A DNA stretch of 64,000 bases, taken from assembly GCA_029216955.1 (NCBI GenBank), contig JANAVB010015600.1, positions 29,038,778-29,102,777 of the forward strand, in the 5' to 3' direction. The position numbers were made by a program, and so were the translations under genes. Of this stretch, positions 12,191 to 24,084 are shown piece by piece (the first letter of the stretch is position 1; each line of letters opens with the position of its first letter). Source of the stretch: Iris pallida (taxonomy: Eukaryota; Streptophyta; Magnoliopsida; Asparagales; Iridaceae). The notes below the pieces were generated by a model. The model did not search any database and was not told the DNA's origin. It worked only from the letters and a program-made list of their open reading frames with translations.

Positions 12191-12589
12191 GTAACCTTAT
12201 AATTGTGTTAACCTTAGTGAACTCATAAATTGCTATCTTAATCCTTAGGGTATATCCGAACAACCTCGTCTATTAACCATATCAACATAGGATCAAAGCG
12301 GCATTCGTCACATTTAGCGTAACTAAACCATCAATAGTCACTATACCAATATACCTAAATGACATAGATCAATCGTGGATGAGTTGCATGGAAACTATAT
12401 GCAATGTGATCAACACATGTCTATTTCCAACTGGTCCTCCTTAACTTTAGTGAGATCAACACTTTAACATAATGAAAATAGAATGAACTAAATTTTTTTA
12501 TATATCTGATCAGATAAATGTCCCAAATACTTTACTACATAAATGTGTCCAAAGCCAAATAGAATCCAAATACATAAAATACAAACTCC

Positions 12590-15340
12590 CATTATATTGC
12601 CATATTCTTAATTAAGATAACACTCATATGAGCAGTATGCTCATGAAAGACATTGGATGATAATACTTTTGTGAGTGGATCCCTAATATGGAGTTTGTCC
12701 TAATGTGCTTTATGGACACCTTAACCATTCTGAATTCTTTTCTTCACAACCAGAAACTTTATGTCAATACCCTTTGACTTATACAAGTTCATGTTGTTAT
12801 TGGAATATAGTACTGCTAGTTTATTGTCGCACCATAATTTGAGTGGTCTTTCAACACCCTTCTGCAGGTGCAGCCTTGTGACAAAATTTTGCAACTATAT
12901 TCTCTGAATGGATGCATCACAGCATGCTATAAACCTTGATGCCATGGTGGAAGAAGTTATGAGTGTCTATTTGACACTCATCCAAAATATCTCCACCAGT
13001 CAACAGGTAAACATAACCTGATGTGGATCTCCTACTGTGTTGGCATTCAGCAAAATCGGAGTTAGAATATCTTATGATCTCCAAAATTATCCGATCTCCT
13101 ACAAAGAGCATATAATTTCGTGTTCTCTATTAATAATTTAAGTAGTTTGGCTGCTAACCAATGATCCATCTCATATTTGTTTAAATATCTGCCTAACATT
13201 CCAAATATATACGCAATATCTGGACGTGTACATGCTTGAGCATATATTAGACTCCCTACAACTGATCATGAACGAAAAATCTATTACATTTTATTAATTT
13301 TAAGGTTAATCTTAGGGCACTTGATTGAGACTGAACTTGTCTCCTTTAACTTAAGGGGTGTCACCTTCTTTGCATTCTTGTATGCCAAATATTTTAAGTA
13401 CTTTATTAATATAGATCTTTTGTGATAATCCATGAATACCTCGAGAACGATCTCGGTGTATCTGGATTCCTAATACAAAAGAGACGTCGCTAAGATATTT
13501 CTTTTGAAAGTTATTTGGTAGAAATTTTTAGTGTCGTACAACATGCCTATATCATATTTGGAAAGCAGTATGTCATCAACATACATAACCAAAAATTATG
13601 TTACTCCCACTGAACTTGTGATACACACAATTCTTAATAGTGTTTATCTCAAAAACCAAACGAGATAATCACTTGGTAAAATTTGAAGTACCTTTGACAA
13701 GAAGCCTACTTGAGTCCATAAATAGATTTTGTCAGTTTGCAAAGCATATTCTTTGGGTCTTCTGACACAAAGTTTTCTGGTTGCACCATATAACTTATTT
13801 CGTCAATGTTACCATTGAAAAATGTCGTTTTGACATCCATTTGATGTAACTCAAGATGAAAATGTGCAACAAAAAAGTGTCTTCCGAAGAAACCGGAGAG
13901 AAAGTCACTTTAAAATCAATCCTTAACTTTTGAGTAAAACCACTAGCTACAAGACGTACTTTATACATCTTCACATTACCCTTCGAATACTTCTTGGTTT
14001 TAAATACCTATTTGTAACCAATGGGATTCGTACCTTTTGGTAATGGGACAAGTTCCCAAACTTTATTGTCTTGCATAGACTTGTACGCTTTATTCATTGC
14101 CTCAATCCACATTTGAGAATTGAAACTTTCCATGGCCCGACGGAAGTTGATTAGATCATCTTCCAGTATTCCACCATCTTCCTCACGTTCCTAGAGAAAT
14201 ATGAAAGAGCCATCCGAAATTATATTTCTCCTTTCTCTGGTGAACCATATTAACATTACCAGTTCTTGAGGTTGTTGAGTTTGTTCCTTAGAAATAATTA
14301 CCTTATCTTGAATGGGGTACCGCTACGTTGTCTTGTTAAAGTATCTCAACAACAACTTGTAGAGGTAATTCGACATTGTCTTGTTGAGACTCCGAATTCA
14401 CTTCTTGATCAATGGCAGGTAAAAAATCATGCACACCATAACAAGTGATAGTAGGAATCATAATCGATTCCTCATCAAAGACGATGTTCCTGACTTTATT
14501 TCTCCCCCAAACTCAACATCCTCAAAAAATATTACACTTTTCGTCTCAAAAAAATTCCTATCTGGGATCATATAATTATTAACCCCTTGATCTGTTAGCA
14601 TAGCTAATAAAGTAGCTGCTTACAATTTAACTTTGGTATCTCTTTCCTTTACACATTCAATACAGATATTAAAGTCTATAAAGTCAATGGAATACAAATC
14701 CCATCAAATACAAGTCGTTCAACTCTATTTCTAGAGATGTGACCTAATCGCTTAAGTCATAATGAGGTTAAAAAAATTATTATTAATTTTGCTTTTAGTA
14801 TCACATAACTCCACTTATAAGGTTTCATTGTAAAATGCAATAGTTTCAACTGAATATAGATTATCATAAACATTAAGGGAACCGTTAACAAAAATATTTG
14901 AATTTAAAGATAGACTAAACTTATTGTTTCTAAATGAACAATGATAACCAGATTTGTCCATTAAGGAAACTGAAATTGAATTTTATCTAAAAGACGGTAC
15001 AATAAAAGTGTCTATCAAATCCAAATAATATTCGGTTCCTAATAATAACCTAAAATGTCATATTGCTTCCATTTCTACCGAATTATTGTCACCCACATAG
15101 ATGTATCTTTTACCATCAATTGGCTTTCGGTAGCTCAGACAACCTTGTTTAGAACACTAATGTGGACAGTTGCACCAGAATATGACCATCATGAGTTTAT
15201 AGGTACTGAAGCTAAATTAATCCCATAATAGACCAAATTTAGAAATGTACTTTTCCTTATATACCATGCGTGGTATTTGGTACCTTTTTTTCTTTTTTGT
15301 GTCCCGACTTGTCACAAAAAAACAAGCATTAGTTTTATAT
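12590..15340 (-). pseudogene. Decayed Ty1/copia gag-pol, integrase core missing
   Basis: Minus-strand remnants appear in the order expected for copia, in several frames with many stops. They are a frameshifted Gag zinc knuckle (about 15330-15250), a protease trace GATVHI (about 15170), and the GAG-pre-integrase region with SGYHCSFRNNKFSLSLNSN (about 14960-14890) and a HISRNRVERLV trace (about 14740). The RT linker WELVPLPKGTNPIGYK (about 14070-14010), an RT MDVKT-type block (about 13830) and the catalytic YVDDI (13569-13586) follow. RNase H has DFAECQHSRRSTSGYVYLL (about 13060-12990), and the polyprotein end has DPLTK and VFHEHTAHM (about 12680-12600). The zinc-binding block runs almost directly into the RT linker, so the DDE core is deleted. 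It is an old, inactive copy. Confidence 0.75.
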
Positions 15341-17040
15341 TGTTGTTTATTTTGTGCTAAACCCTTAGTAGCTTTTGTATTCTGTCCATTTTTGCCTTTA
15401 AAGTTTATCACATTAAGCATAAAAATTAAATTCGTATTAGCAGATATTGTAGCAATATTAACTGTAAAGAGAACAAAACAACAACACATACATGCTCTAA
15501 TTAATAGCCAAAGAATAAAATATAGTCAAACAAATTCAAATAATGGTGAACCCCATCTCAAGATACCTAGTACATCATTAATATCGAGTTTTTGGACAGT
15601 GACATTAATTGTAAGTGATACTTTTGGTGTAATGATCAAACGTTGACAATAAGTCATGTCAAATAATAAGCCTATCTTTGGATTGGGTTATTATTTACAT
15701 GTAAACATTACAATTGTCACACATTTATCACCACAAGTATGTGTACAATTTAGCCAAGTATTAACCTTCCTTTGGACCGGCTAATACTCGCATGAATGTA
15801 CACACATAAACATCCAACATCCCCCATAGACTATCTGCGCAAGAGAGATCACTTTGGCGATATCTTATTTTAATGAGTCTATTTAGAATATTAGACAACT
15901 ATTGCTAGCCACAAAAGGCACCAAAAATTTGAATGTTGACTAAATGCTTATGTACATGCATATTTAAATTAAATAATCATAAATCAACATATTAAATTCC
16001 ACTGAATATATTCATCAAAAGATTACATCAAATAATCCATAAAGATTATACCAAAATTTATATACTACATGATAAATATGTGAATCTTTTGCATGATTTA
16101 AAGCATGAATTAAATCACTTTGGTATATATTGATGCACATAAGATATATAACAATTTCTACTGACCGAATCATATAAATATGGCAAAAGATCTTCTTTAA
16201 TCATAACTAAAATTGGCCAAATTAATTTATACGACATATTATAACCAGATGTCATAATTTATTTTCCGAATCAAATGGACAAGTTATGATGATATAGTAT
16301 CTATGAAAGCTTTAAACTATATTGATACTTAATTAGGACTTTCTGCATTAATATTTTTTTAATATCTGAAACTTACCATTACCAAGATACCGAATTCTTA
16401 GTATAATGTGGCCAACCTAACTGCATTAATCAACAAACAATTAACTTGAAACGAAACCAAAATTGCAGTTCTCTATCAAAAGTGGAGAATAAAGTCAGCA
16501 CTAATATAACGTGGCATCAGAATAATCATCCGATGACTATTCGGAAGCCTATATCGAACAATTGATTGTGCTCATTAAAAAAGCACATATCATAGTACAT
16601 AAAAAGAAAAGCACAATGACCCTCAGCATAATGATACCACCTTCCCTTTTTTTTCTTTTTTTCTTTTTTTTCTTCCTGTGTCGTTTCTGAATCATGCAGT
16701 TCACCCAAGAAAAAAATGGAAAAAAATTGTCAATGAGAAGGAAAGTTGAGAGTCAGGTTGCTAGGAAAAGTATGAACCACCACAAAAAAATTGGTGCATT
16801 GTCACGTGTTACTAAAATCTTAATATCTAGGTCTTCTTCGTGACCGTTCACATTGGATCGTATTGGATACGAGATTTATTCCAAGAAAAAAACTATGACA
16901 CGCCAAACCAGTCATCGTGTCCTCTTTGTCATGCCCATCACTTGTGTGATCAAAGCAACTAATAATTTTTTATTTAAATCTAAATAATTAATATGAATAT
17001 CTAAACTGAATATCTAAACTTACGGATCATAAAAATTTTG
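15341..17040. other. AT-rich intergenic repeat DNA, no gene seen
   Basis: Probably the upstream part of the decayed copia element and older flanking repeats. No LTR copy or primer binding site could be found to close that element. A T-tract with two C interruptions at about 16646-16672 reads as pure T in the right contig. Confidence 0.4.
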
Positions 17041-17209
17041 ATCTAACAATCGGCACTCCTGTCCCGGAACTCTCTCCGGCTTTAATCTACTATTATCGTA
17101 AATAGTACAACGTGAGTTTTCATACGAAGGCTCACAAACTTCTTACACGAGTGCTTTAGTCCGAAGGTCTCTCCGACTTTAACCGAAAGTTTGGATCCGA
17201 AGACTCTCC
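17041..17209 (-). repeat. Old Sirevirus-like LTR, downstream part (split by insertion)
   Basis: Words such as tacgaaggctcacaaacttc and ggatccgaagactctcc resemble the transcribed part of the Sirevirus LTR inserted next to it, and they continue at 27062 on the other side. Together the halves form one older minus-strand LTR split by the insertion. The outer end is not defined. Confidence 0.5.
17205..17209. repeat. Target-site duplication, left copy (tctcc)
   Basis: tctcc directly before the LTR start at 17210 equals tctcc at 27062-27066 directly after the LTR end. Removing the element and one copy restores a continuous gactctccaacttc repeat unit, which confirms the insertion site. Confidence 0.9.
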
Positions 17210-17733
17210 TGTAGGAACAAAATAGTAAAGCGTAATACTCTAGAGGGGGGGTGAATAGAGTTGGCAGTGAAAAAATGCTAATTAAAAATGTTAGCAGCAC
17301 AATCACAGAATATTAATCACAACTGAAATAATGTAAAGACAAAGTTAAGAGAGCAAACGCAAAGACAGCGATGTATACTGGTATCCCTCTGTTGAGGACT
17401 AATCCAGTCGGTAGAACTCTTGCTACCAGTTGAATCCACTATTGAAAAAATCGCAAGTTTTCTTACGAAGTCCTTGCAACTTCTACAACGCGAGCTTTGA
17501 TACGAAGAACTCGTCCAACTTCAAATGTGAAGAGGTATTCTTCAATCAAGCCTTCTGATTACAATCTCTCAGAAACTTCTAGACCATACCGCACTGGCAA
17601 ATTGACTAGAGGATTGTAACTGGCTTGGGATCTGAAATTGAAAGCTCTAGAAAACTCTTTGGAAGACTAAAAGCTTTAGATAGAGAGAAGATTGAAAGTG
17701 AATGAGTGAGTTGAAATGATCGAAATCCTTCTC

Positions 17734-17742
17734 TATTTATAG
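17734..17742 (-). promoter_or_regulatory. TATA box in Sirevirus 3-prime LTR
   Basis: Minus-strand tataaatag, followed by agaaggatttcgatcattt, identical in placement to 26534-26542 in the 5-prime LTR. This is the expected promoter of the genomic RNA. Confidence 0.6.
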
Positions 17743-18030
17743 GAGTTCCAAAGGCAGACTTCTGTCAGAATTCGGGCAGAATTCGGGCAGAACTCTTTGA
17801 GCAAATCTCGATCAAATTTGCAACTGCAGGAGGACCAAGTTCTAAAGATTCAAAATCACAACGGCCACCAACCGAACTCTGGCCGAACTATGGCCGAACT
17901 CGGTTCGAGTTCTGTCAGGGTTAAGTCAGGGTTTAGTTAGGGTTTTTGAAAAAGCTTTTGGTGATTTTTGAAAACCTTTTTGAAAACCTTTTTGTAAACC
18001 TTTTTGAAATGTCGTTTTAAAAATATTTTG

Positions 18031-18535
18031 AACTCATTTAGGGATAGCCTATTTGCCAGTACGACTCGGTGTACAACATATTCTTAGACTCAAATAAAAT
18101 AAAAAATATATTGCATAAGGAATTACAGACTCGAGTAGGCAAACAGATCTTCGGTCTTGAATGGAGTGGATAGCCAATCTTGATCATGTCCAAGAATCCG
18201 AGATGTCCTGACTAGCTTCGTATATCCAGACAGAATTTGATCAATTATTAAAATCAGGTTAACCATATGACCAATGGGCCAAACTCATTTAGGGATAGCC
18301 TATTTTCCAGTACGACTCGGTGTACAACATATTCCTAGACTCAAATAAAATGAAAAATATATTGCATAAGGAATTACAGACTCGAGTAGGCAAACAGATC
18401 TTCGGTCTTGAATGGAGTGGATAGCCAATCTTGATCATGTCCAAGAATCCGAGATGTCCTGACTAGCTTCGTATATCCAGACAGAGTTTGATCAATTATT
18501 AAAATCAGGTTGACCATATGACCAATGGGCCAACA
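18031..18535 (-). repeat. 251-bp tandem duplication at the start of the 3-prime LTR
   Basis: aactcatttagggatagcc begins at 18031 and again at 18282. Both units run through gatcttcggtcttgaatgg to ccaatgggccaa, with a few substitutions between them. The 5-prime LTR has one unit, so the duplication is specific to this LTR or was lost from the other. Confidence 0.9.
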
Positions 18536-18552
18536 ATCTCCCCCATTTTGAT
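18536..18552 (-). other. Sirevirus polypurine tract
   Basis: Minus-strand aaaatgggggagat lies immediately before the LTR start TGTTGG. It is the classic copia primer for plus-strand synthesis and fixes the element's orientation. Confidence 0.85.
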
Positions 18553-19099
18553 AATTGACAAACTATGAATGATATAACATTAAGCTAAGCTTGTTCAAAA
18601 AATATCAAAAAGTAGAAATTGTTCATGTCCTGTATTATCTCAAAAGAAATGTTAGATCTTTAATTTTCTCCCCCTTTGTCACTTAGCAAAATAATTGCAA
18701 AAGAGAAGGCTCCCCCACAATCAATGCATAAGTAACAAGTAGTGAGAAAACAAAGGCAAAAAAAAATTCGAGAAACACATTACAGCAGTATTGTTACAGA
18801 TTATCATTACAGGCATGTATTGTTTAAAAAAATCTCAGACATGCTATTTCACAGGCAGTTTGTAATGAAGAAGCAGTATAAAGAGATAGTGTTAATAATT
18901 AAACCAAAGTGTTGAAATAAACTGAAATGCCATAACTGAAACACCATAAACATGTCCATGAATGATAATAGAACTGAATCAAACTACAAAGTGCTGATAA
19001 TAACTAGAAAGTACTGATAAAAATAAAAGAAATACTGATAAAACCTTGGAATATTGGAGCATTTCCAAGTATACAATAGAATGTCACTAAAAAATCAAA
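18553..19099. other. Non-coding tail between ORF3 and the polypurine tract
   Basis: AT-rich sequence of about 550 bp with no long frame. A ctccccctttgtcac stretch at about 18667 gives a second purine-rich tract on the minus strand; additional polypurine tracts are reported for Sireviruses, so this may be an accessory site. Confidence 0.45.
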
Positions 19100-20392
19100 T
19101 CACATCTCCTCATCACTATCCTCGTCATCACCAACATCAGCTCGACCAGCATGTCCTGAAGGACCAGCACCAGAAGTACCAGCGCCAGAGGGATGAGTAG
19201 GGGCGCCAGCATAGAACTCACCAACGTAGTCACGAGGTGCACGATACCAATCATAGGCGTTACCTGGCTGGAAGTAGGCATGGACAGCCTCATCCTCACA
19301 GCGGTAACCCGAAAAAGCTGGATCTCGAGGGATAGAACCGGCTGAATGACCAGTCTGAGCGAAACAAAGATCAGCCAAGGAGTTTGCCATCGCCTGATAA
19401 CGGGTGACGTCGCGGAACTCACGCTCGCGAGCCATGTCCGTCATCGAGACGTGCAAAGCAGATAAATGCTGATGTATGCCCTCAAATGTCATGGCATACT
19501 GATGAGGTGGTAGAGGAGATGCAGTAGGAGGAGCAGTAGGTGAAGCTGTAGCAGTCATGCTACGATGAGATAACTGAAGAAACTTGGGCTCAGGGTCCTG
19601 AGTATAAGTCGACCGATCGATATCGAAGCGCTGAAAGATACGTGGGAGAATCATCGCGTAAGAGAGATTTCTATCTCTTGTACGACAACGATCCATCATC
19701 TGAATCATGGTCTTAGGGGCAGAAAATGGAATCTCCTTAAGAATATGGTACATGGCGGACAGCTCAAGAGAAGTCACATCATCCTTTGAAGTGGATTTTG
19801 GAAAAATAGTGGAATAGATGATGCGATGCAATTCATAATTAAACAAGTTCAGGTTGTTAGCCTTGAACTTTCCAGAGCGTACTCTATCAGGTGCACAGAG
19901 TTTTGTATTGAAACTTACGAGTGTCGTGCCTTCGGAAAAGTCAAAATCAGTGATATCGACTAGCGGTTCACCTTCGTTAGGGATACCAAGGATCTCCGCT
20001 AAGAGGCTATCATCGAAATTGATATCAATACCTCTAACACGTGTGGTCACATCGAAAGTGTCTAATATGAGATTGCAATAGAATAATCTAATGGCATTAG
20101 TTGCTATAGGGAAGCAAATTTTAACAAATAAGTGTAACCCTAATGCCTCAAACAAATGACGATGATCAGAAAATACAGTCCATTTGACTGGAGCGCCTGT
20201 GCATATGGATCGCATAAAAAAATCACCATACCACAGTAGGGCTTGGTCGAGGGTTTGAAAGAAAAACTCGTCGAACGCACCGTCGCTCGTTTGGACTGGT
20301 GAAAAGAGTGAATCCGTATGTGGATGCGAAGATGACCCTTCCTCACTAGGGGTCATCTTCTTCCTCTTAGATGGATTGAATTTAGGTGCCAT
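19100..20392 (-). CDS. Sirevirus third ORF (ORF3), putative plant transposon-type protein
   Basis: The reading frame has 430 codons from the ATG at 20392. The frame stays open 21 codons further upstream, but without an ATG. The N-terminus is short and basic (MAPKFNPSKRKK). Residues of about 60-230 form a globular region with RLFYCNLILDTFD and LLAEILGIPNEGEP, which resembles what I recall of the family named putative plant transposon protein (PF20167). A Pro/Ala linker follows, then a coiled segment rich in Met, Ala and Arg, and an acidic tail DDEDSDEEM. There is no signal peptide or membrane span, so it does not look like an envelope protein despite its env-like position after pol. It is intact here; in the right contig one A is missing from an A7 run at the position matching 20214-20220. 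Function unknown. Confidence 0.75.
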   Translation of the reverse strand: MAPKFNPSKRKKMTPSEEGSSSHPHTDSLFSPVQTSDGAFDEFFFQTLDQALLWYGDFFMRSICTGAPVKWTVFSDHRHLFEALGLHLFVKICFPIATNAIRLFYCNLILDTFDVTTRVRGIDINFDDSLLAEILGIPNEGEPLVDITDFDFSEGTTLVSFNTKLCAPDRVRSGKFKANNLNLFNYELHRIIYSTIFPKSTSKDDVTSLELSAMYHILKEIPFSAPKTMIQMMDRCRTRDRNLSYAMILPRIFQRFDIDRSTYTQDPEPKFLQLSHRSMTATASPTAPPTASPLPPHQYAMTFEGIHQHLSALHVSMTDMAREREFRDVTRYQAMANSLADLCFAQTGHSAGSIPRDPAFSGYRCEDEAVHAYFQPGNAYDWYRAPRDYVGEFYAGAPTHPSGAGTSGAGPSGHAGRADVGDDEDSDEEM

Positions 20393-20637
20393 ATATGCAA
20401 ATTGGAATAAAAATGCACTAATTGAAAGGTGGAGAGAGATGGAGTTATACCTCACAAAATCAAGATATGTCGTAGAGAACGACGATCTCCGTACGATTCC
20501 AAATTTTGGAGAGATTTCACCACTTGGATTGGATGGAATAGGGTGGTGAAGAACTAGGGTTTTGATGCTCGGGTCAGCTGCTGCTGATGTTTGAAATAGT
20601 TTGGAAGCAATGAAGAAGAAGGGCTGCTCGGGTTCTG
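20393..20637 (-). other. Probable 5-prime leader of ORF3
   Basis: Minus-strand pyrimidine-rich leader (cccttcttcttcattgc, aaaccctagttcttcacc) between the TATA-like box and the ORF3 ATG, with the look of a plant 5-prime UTR. A gaggtataac near 20460-20450 could be a splice donor, but that is weak. Confidence 0.35.
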
Positions 20638-20646
20638 TATATATAA
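20638..20646 (-). promoter_or_regulatory. TATA-like box upstream of ORF3
   Basis: Minus-strand ttatatata lies about 246 bases before the ORF3 ATG. Just upstream are gagttcggttg and ttcggccagag, words also present upstream of the TATA box in this element's own LTR (17870-17920). The layout suggests a separate promoter for ORF3. It is inferred from sequence only. Confidence 0.45.
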
Positions 20647-20850
20647 CCAGACACCCTCAACCGAACTCGGGCCGAATTCGGTCAGAGCTCTGGCCGAATT
20701 CGCCTAGGGTTCTTCAAAGTTGATTTTTGCCATTCTTTTTCATTGTCTCATTTTAAATATTTAATTCAAAGATTAGTTATTTTAGCCTTCAATTAACATA
20801 ATTAATGTTATTTTATGAATTAAATGTCGTTACACAGCGACTGTCTCAGA

Positions 20851-20912
20851 TTAGCTGTAGGAGTACTGTCCCAGCTGGCGGAGGTTCACCGGGGAACTCT
20901 TAAGTACCGCTT
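20851..20912. other. Conserved non-coding block upstream of ORF3
   Basis: Shares ttagctgtagg, gcggaggt and ttaagtaccg, in order, with 8183-8250. It lies between the end of pol and the ORF3 promoter-like region. Sirevirus non-coding regions are reported to hold conserved motifs; whether this is one of them I cannot check. Confidence 0.55.
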
Positions 20913-21040
20913 CGCTTCAACCGTAGTTGTGGTGACAGACAGACTCTTTATTGGCTTGTCTCTAACACAGTTTTTGCATAATGATATATAATCATAAAAC
21001 AAAATCAATTAATATTATTGACGTCCAAAATTCCTAATTC

Positions 21041-24000
21041 TTAACGTAAATAATTGAAACGATCTTCCGCTAGAGGTTTAGTGAAGATGTCAGCTAGTTG
21101 ATTTTCAGTATCTATGTCACAAGGTTTATATCTCCATTTTGATGATAATCTCTAAGAAAATGATGTCTAATCTCGATATGTTTAGTACGAGAGTGACATA
21201 CTGGATTCTTAGTCAAATTAATAGTGCTCGTGTTATCACAGAAAATGGGAATATGTGTGTAAAATAAATCATAGTCTTCTAGGGTTTGTTTCATCCACAA
21301 AATCTGAGCACAACAACGTCCTGCGACGATGTACTCAGCCTCTGTTGTTGATAGGGCTACAGAATTTTGCTTTTTACTAAACCATGAGACTAAAGCTTTG
21401 CCTAAGAAATGACATGTGCCACTTGTACTTTTTCTATCAACTTTGCATCCAGCAAAATCTGCATCCGAATAACCAATAAGGTCAAAGGACTTAGTTTTGG
21501 GATACCACAAGCCAACAGAAGAAGTGCCTTTAAGGTATCGAAAGATACGCTTAACTGCGGACAGATGTGATTCCTTTGGGTTAGCTTGAAAACGTGCACA
21601 CAGGCAAACACTAAACATTATATCTGGACGACTAGCAGTTAAATAAAGTAAACTACCAATCATACCTCGATACTTACGTGTGTCGACTGGCTTGCCTTGT
21701 TCATCTGAATCAAGCTTTGTTGAAGTTGCCATTGGAGTGCCAATAGGTTTGACATTGTCCAGATCGAACTTCTTTAGCAGATCTTTTGTATATTTGGCTT
21801 GATTTATGAACGTCCCACTATCAGTTTGTTTGATTTGCAGTCCGAGAAAGAATTTCAGCTCTCCCATCATGCTCATCTCAAACTCATTCTGCATACACTT
21901 AGAAAACTCTTGACACAGAGATTCATCAGTGGATCCAAATATAATATCATCAACATAGATTTGAATTAAAAGCAGCTTGCCATTAAAAGATTTAATAAAC
22001 AGTGTAGTGTCAACCTTGCCTTTTGAAAAACCGTTATCAAATAGAAAAGAACTTAAACGATCATACCAAGCACGAGGTGCTTATTTTAAACCGTATAGAG
22101 CTTTCTTCAACTTAAAAACATGATCTGGGTTTTTGAAATTCGTGAAACCTGGAGGTTGTGCTACAAAAACTTCTTCTTTAATAAAGCCATTTAAAAAAGC
22201 ACTCTTCACATCCATTTGAAAAAGTTTGAAATCATGAAAACATGCAAATGCACATAACATGTGAATGGATTCTAATCTCGCAACTGGGGCATAAGTCTCA
22301 TCGTAGTCGATACATTCTTCTTGATTGTATCCTTGAGCTACGAGTCGAGCCTTATTACGAGTCACTAAACCATTCTCATTCAGTTTGTTTCGGAATACCC
22401 AACGGGTGCCAATGACCGGATGATCAACAAGCCTGGGAACAAGTTCCCAAACTTGATTCTGTTCAAATTGATTTAATTCCTCTTGCATAGCATCTATCCA
22501 AAAACTATCACTACATGCTTCATCAATAGTTTTGGGTTCTAGCTGTGAAATAAATGCAACACTAGAAACAATATCTCTACAGGATGTACGAGTACTTACT
22601 CCCTTGGTAATATCACCAATTACAAAATCCTTTGGATGATTAGCTGTAAATTTCAACCTTTTTGCTTGATTCTGAAGGTAGCTGGTTCCTGGATCTTCTC
22701 TAGGAGGTTCAGCTAGTGCAGAGCTTGGTTGAGAATCAGCTGGAGTTGAGCTTGGTACAGATGTATCTTCGTCATTGTCATCAATTGTCATTTGATTCAA
22801 TTCATCAAAAGTGACATTGATTGACTCTTCGATGATCATGGTACGTTTGTTGAAGACTCTGTATCCTTTGCTCTTGGCCGCATAACCTAAAAATATACCT
22901 TCATCGGCCTTTTCATCAAAATTTCCCAAATTGTCTTTTGTATTAAGAATAAAACATTTACAACCAAAAATTCTAAAGTATGAAACTGAAGGAATTCTAT
23001 CAAACCATAACTCAAATGGAGTCTTCTTCGATTTGGGTCGAATTAGAACTCTATTGAGAACAAAGCAAGCTGTGTTAACAGCTTCAGCCCAGAAATATTT
23101 GGGTAGACTAAACTGGTTTAACATTACTCTGGCCATTTCGGTTAGAGTTCTGTTCTTACGTTCCACAACTCCATTTTGTTGTGGAGTCCTTGGGCAGGAG
23201 AACTCGTGTATAAAACCGTGTGTGTCACAAAATTGCTCAAAATCAGCATTCTCGAATTCGCCACCATGATCGCTTCTAATGCGAGTGATCATGTAACCTT
23301 TTTCATTCTGAACTTTCTTGCAAAAGGCGACAAATTCGAATAATGCATCATTCTTGCATGTCAAGAAATATACCCACGTGTATCTAGAGAAATTATCTAC
23401 AATTACAAAAGCATAAAGTTTACCTCCGAGGCTAGCAACTCTGCTAGGACCAAATAAGTCCATATGAAGCAATTGTAGAGGTCTAGTAGTACATAATGCG
23501 TTTACTGACTTGAATATGGATCTGGTAGCTTTGTTCCTTTCACATTGGCTGCATACCGAATCCTTCTTGAATGTAATGTCCGATAAACCGCGTACTAGCT
23601 TCTTTGTGGATAATCTTGATATTGTATCCATATTAGCGTGACCGAGTCTCATATGCCACAGATGACTCTCATCACTCTTGGCCATTAAGCATCTACCTGA
23701 AATGTTAGTTTCTTCCAACAAATAGAAAACATATATATTGTCTTCCCTGATACCTTCAAAGATAGTACTACCAGTTGAGCTATCAACTATAGTACATTTG
23801 TCTTTGCCAAAGTTGATGCCATAACCATGATCAGCAAGATGACTTATGCTGAGTAGGTTATGTTTCAACTCGGTAACCAGACAGACATCCTTAATCACAG
23901 GATAGGAAGACTTACCAACATCACCGATACCAATAATATACCCTTTCGAATTATTACCGAAGGAGACATAGCCTTCCTTCTTTTTCTTCGACAGTGTTGC

Positions 24001-24084
24001 AAATAGGGTAGCATCACCGGTCATATGTCGTGAGCAACCGCTGTCGAGGATCCATTTGCTTCTAGTATGTGAAGGGTGTTCCAC
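21041..24084 (-). pseudogene. pol: Sirevirus pol: protease, integrase, RT, RNase H
   Basis: Minus-strand frame with protease WILDSGCSRHMTGD (about 24052-24010), the GAG-pre-integrase zinc site (LWHMRLGH to VCSQC, about 23660-23550), and the integrase DDE core (HMDLFGP about 23470, SDHGGEFE about 23270, VVERKNRT about 23165). The RT segment includes WELVPR (about 22450), DVKSAFLNG and YVDDI (21945-21962). RNase H includes DADFAGCKVDRKSTSG (about 21455) and STTEAEY (about 21335), and the tail has ADIFTKPLAEDRF. Breaks: a TAA at 22081-22083 in RT, where relatives have Gln, and a frameshift near 21118 before the C-terminal tail. Both are also in the right contig, so they are probably genomic. All catalytic motifs are still readable, so decay is recent. 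Confidence 0.9.

Larger units (their letters stand above)
17210..18535 (-). repeat. Sirevirus 3-prime LTR (1326 bp) with internal duplication
   Basis: Minus-strand TGTTGGCCCATTGG to TTTGTTCCTACA. It is 275 bp longer than the 5-prime LTR (1051 bp). A tandem duplication of about 251 bp accounts for most of this, and two short repeats for the rest (gaattcgggca doubled near 17769, gaaaaccttttt doubled near 17970). The minus-strand TATA box tataaatag lies at about 17734-17742. Confidence 0.92.

Noticed and set aside
19854..20081. Plus-strand open frames opposite ORF3 and pol (for example 22931-23269 and 24573-24797)
   Set aside because: Shadows of the minus-strand coding sequence with no recognisable domain of their own.
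19100..20392. ORF3 as a retroviral-type envelope protein
   Set aside because: No signal peptide, membrane span or glycoprotein-like cysteine pattern is visible; only the position after pol is env-like.
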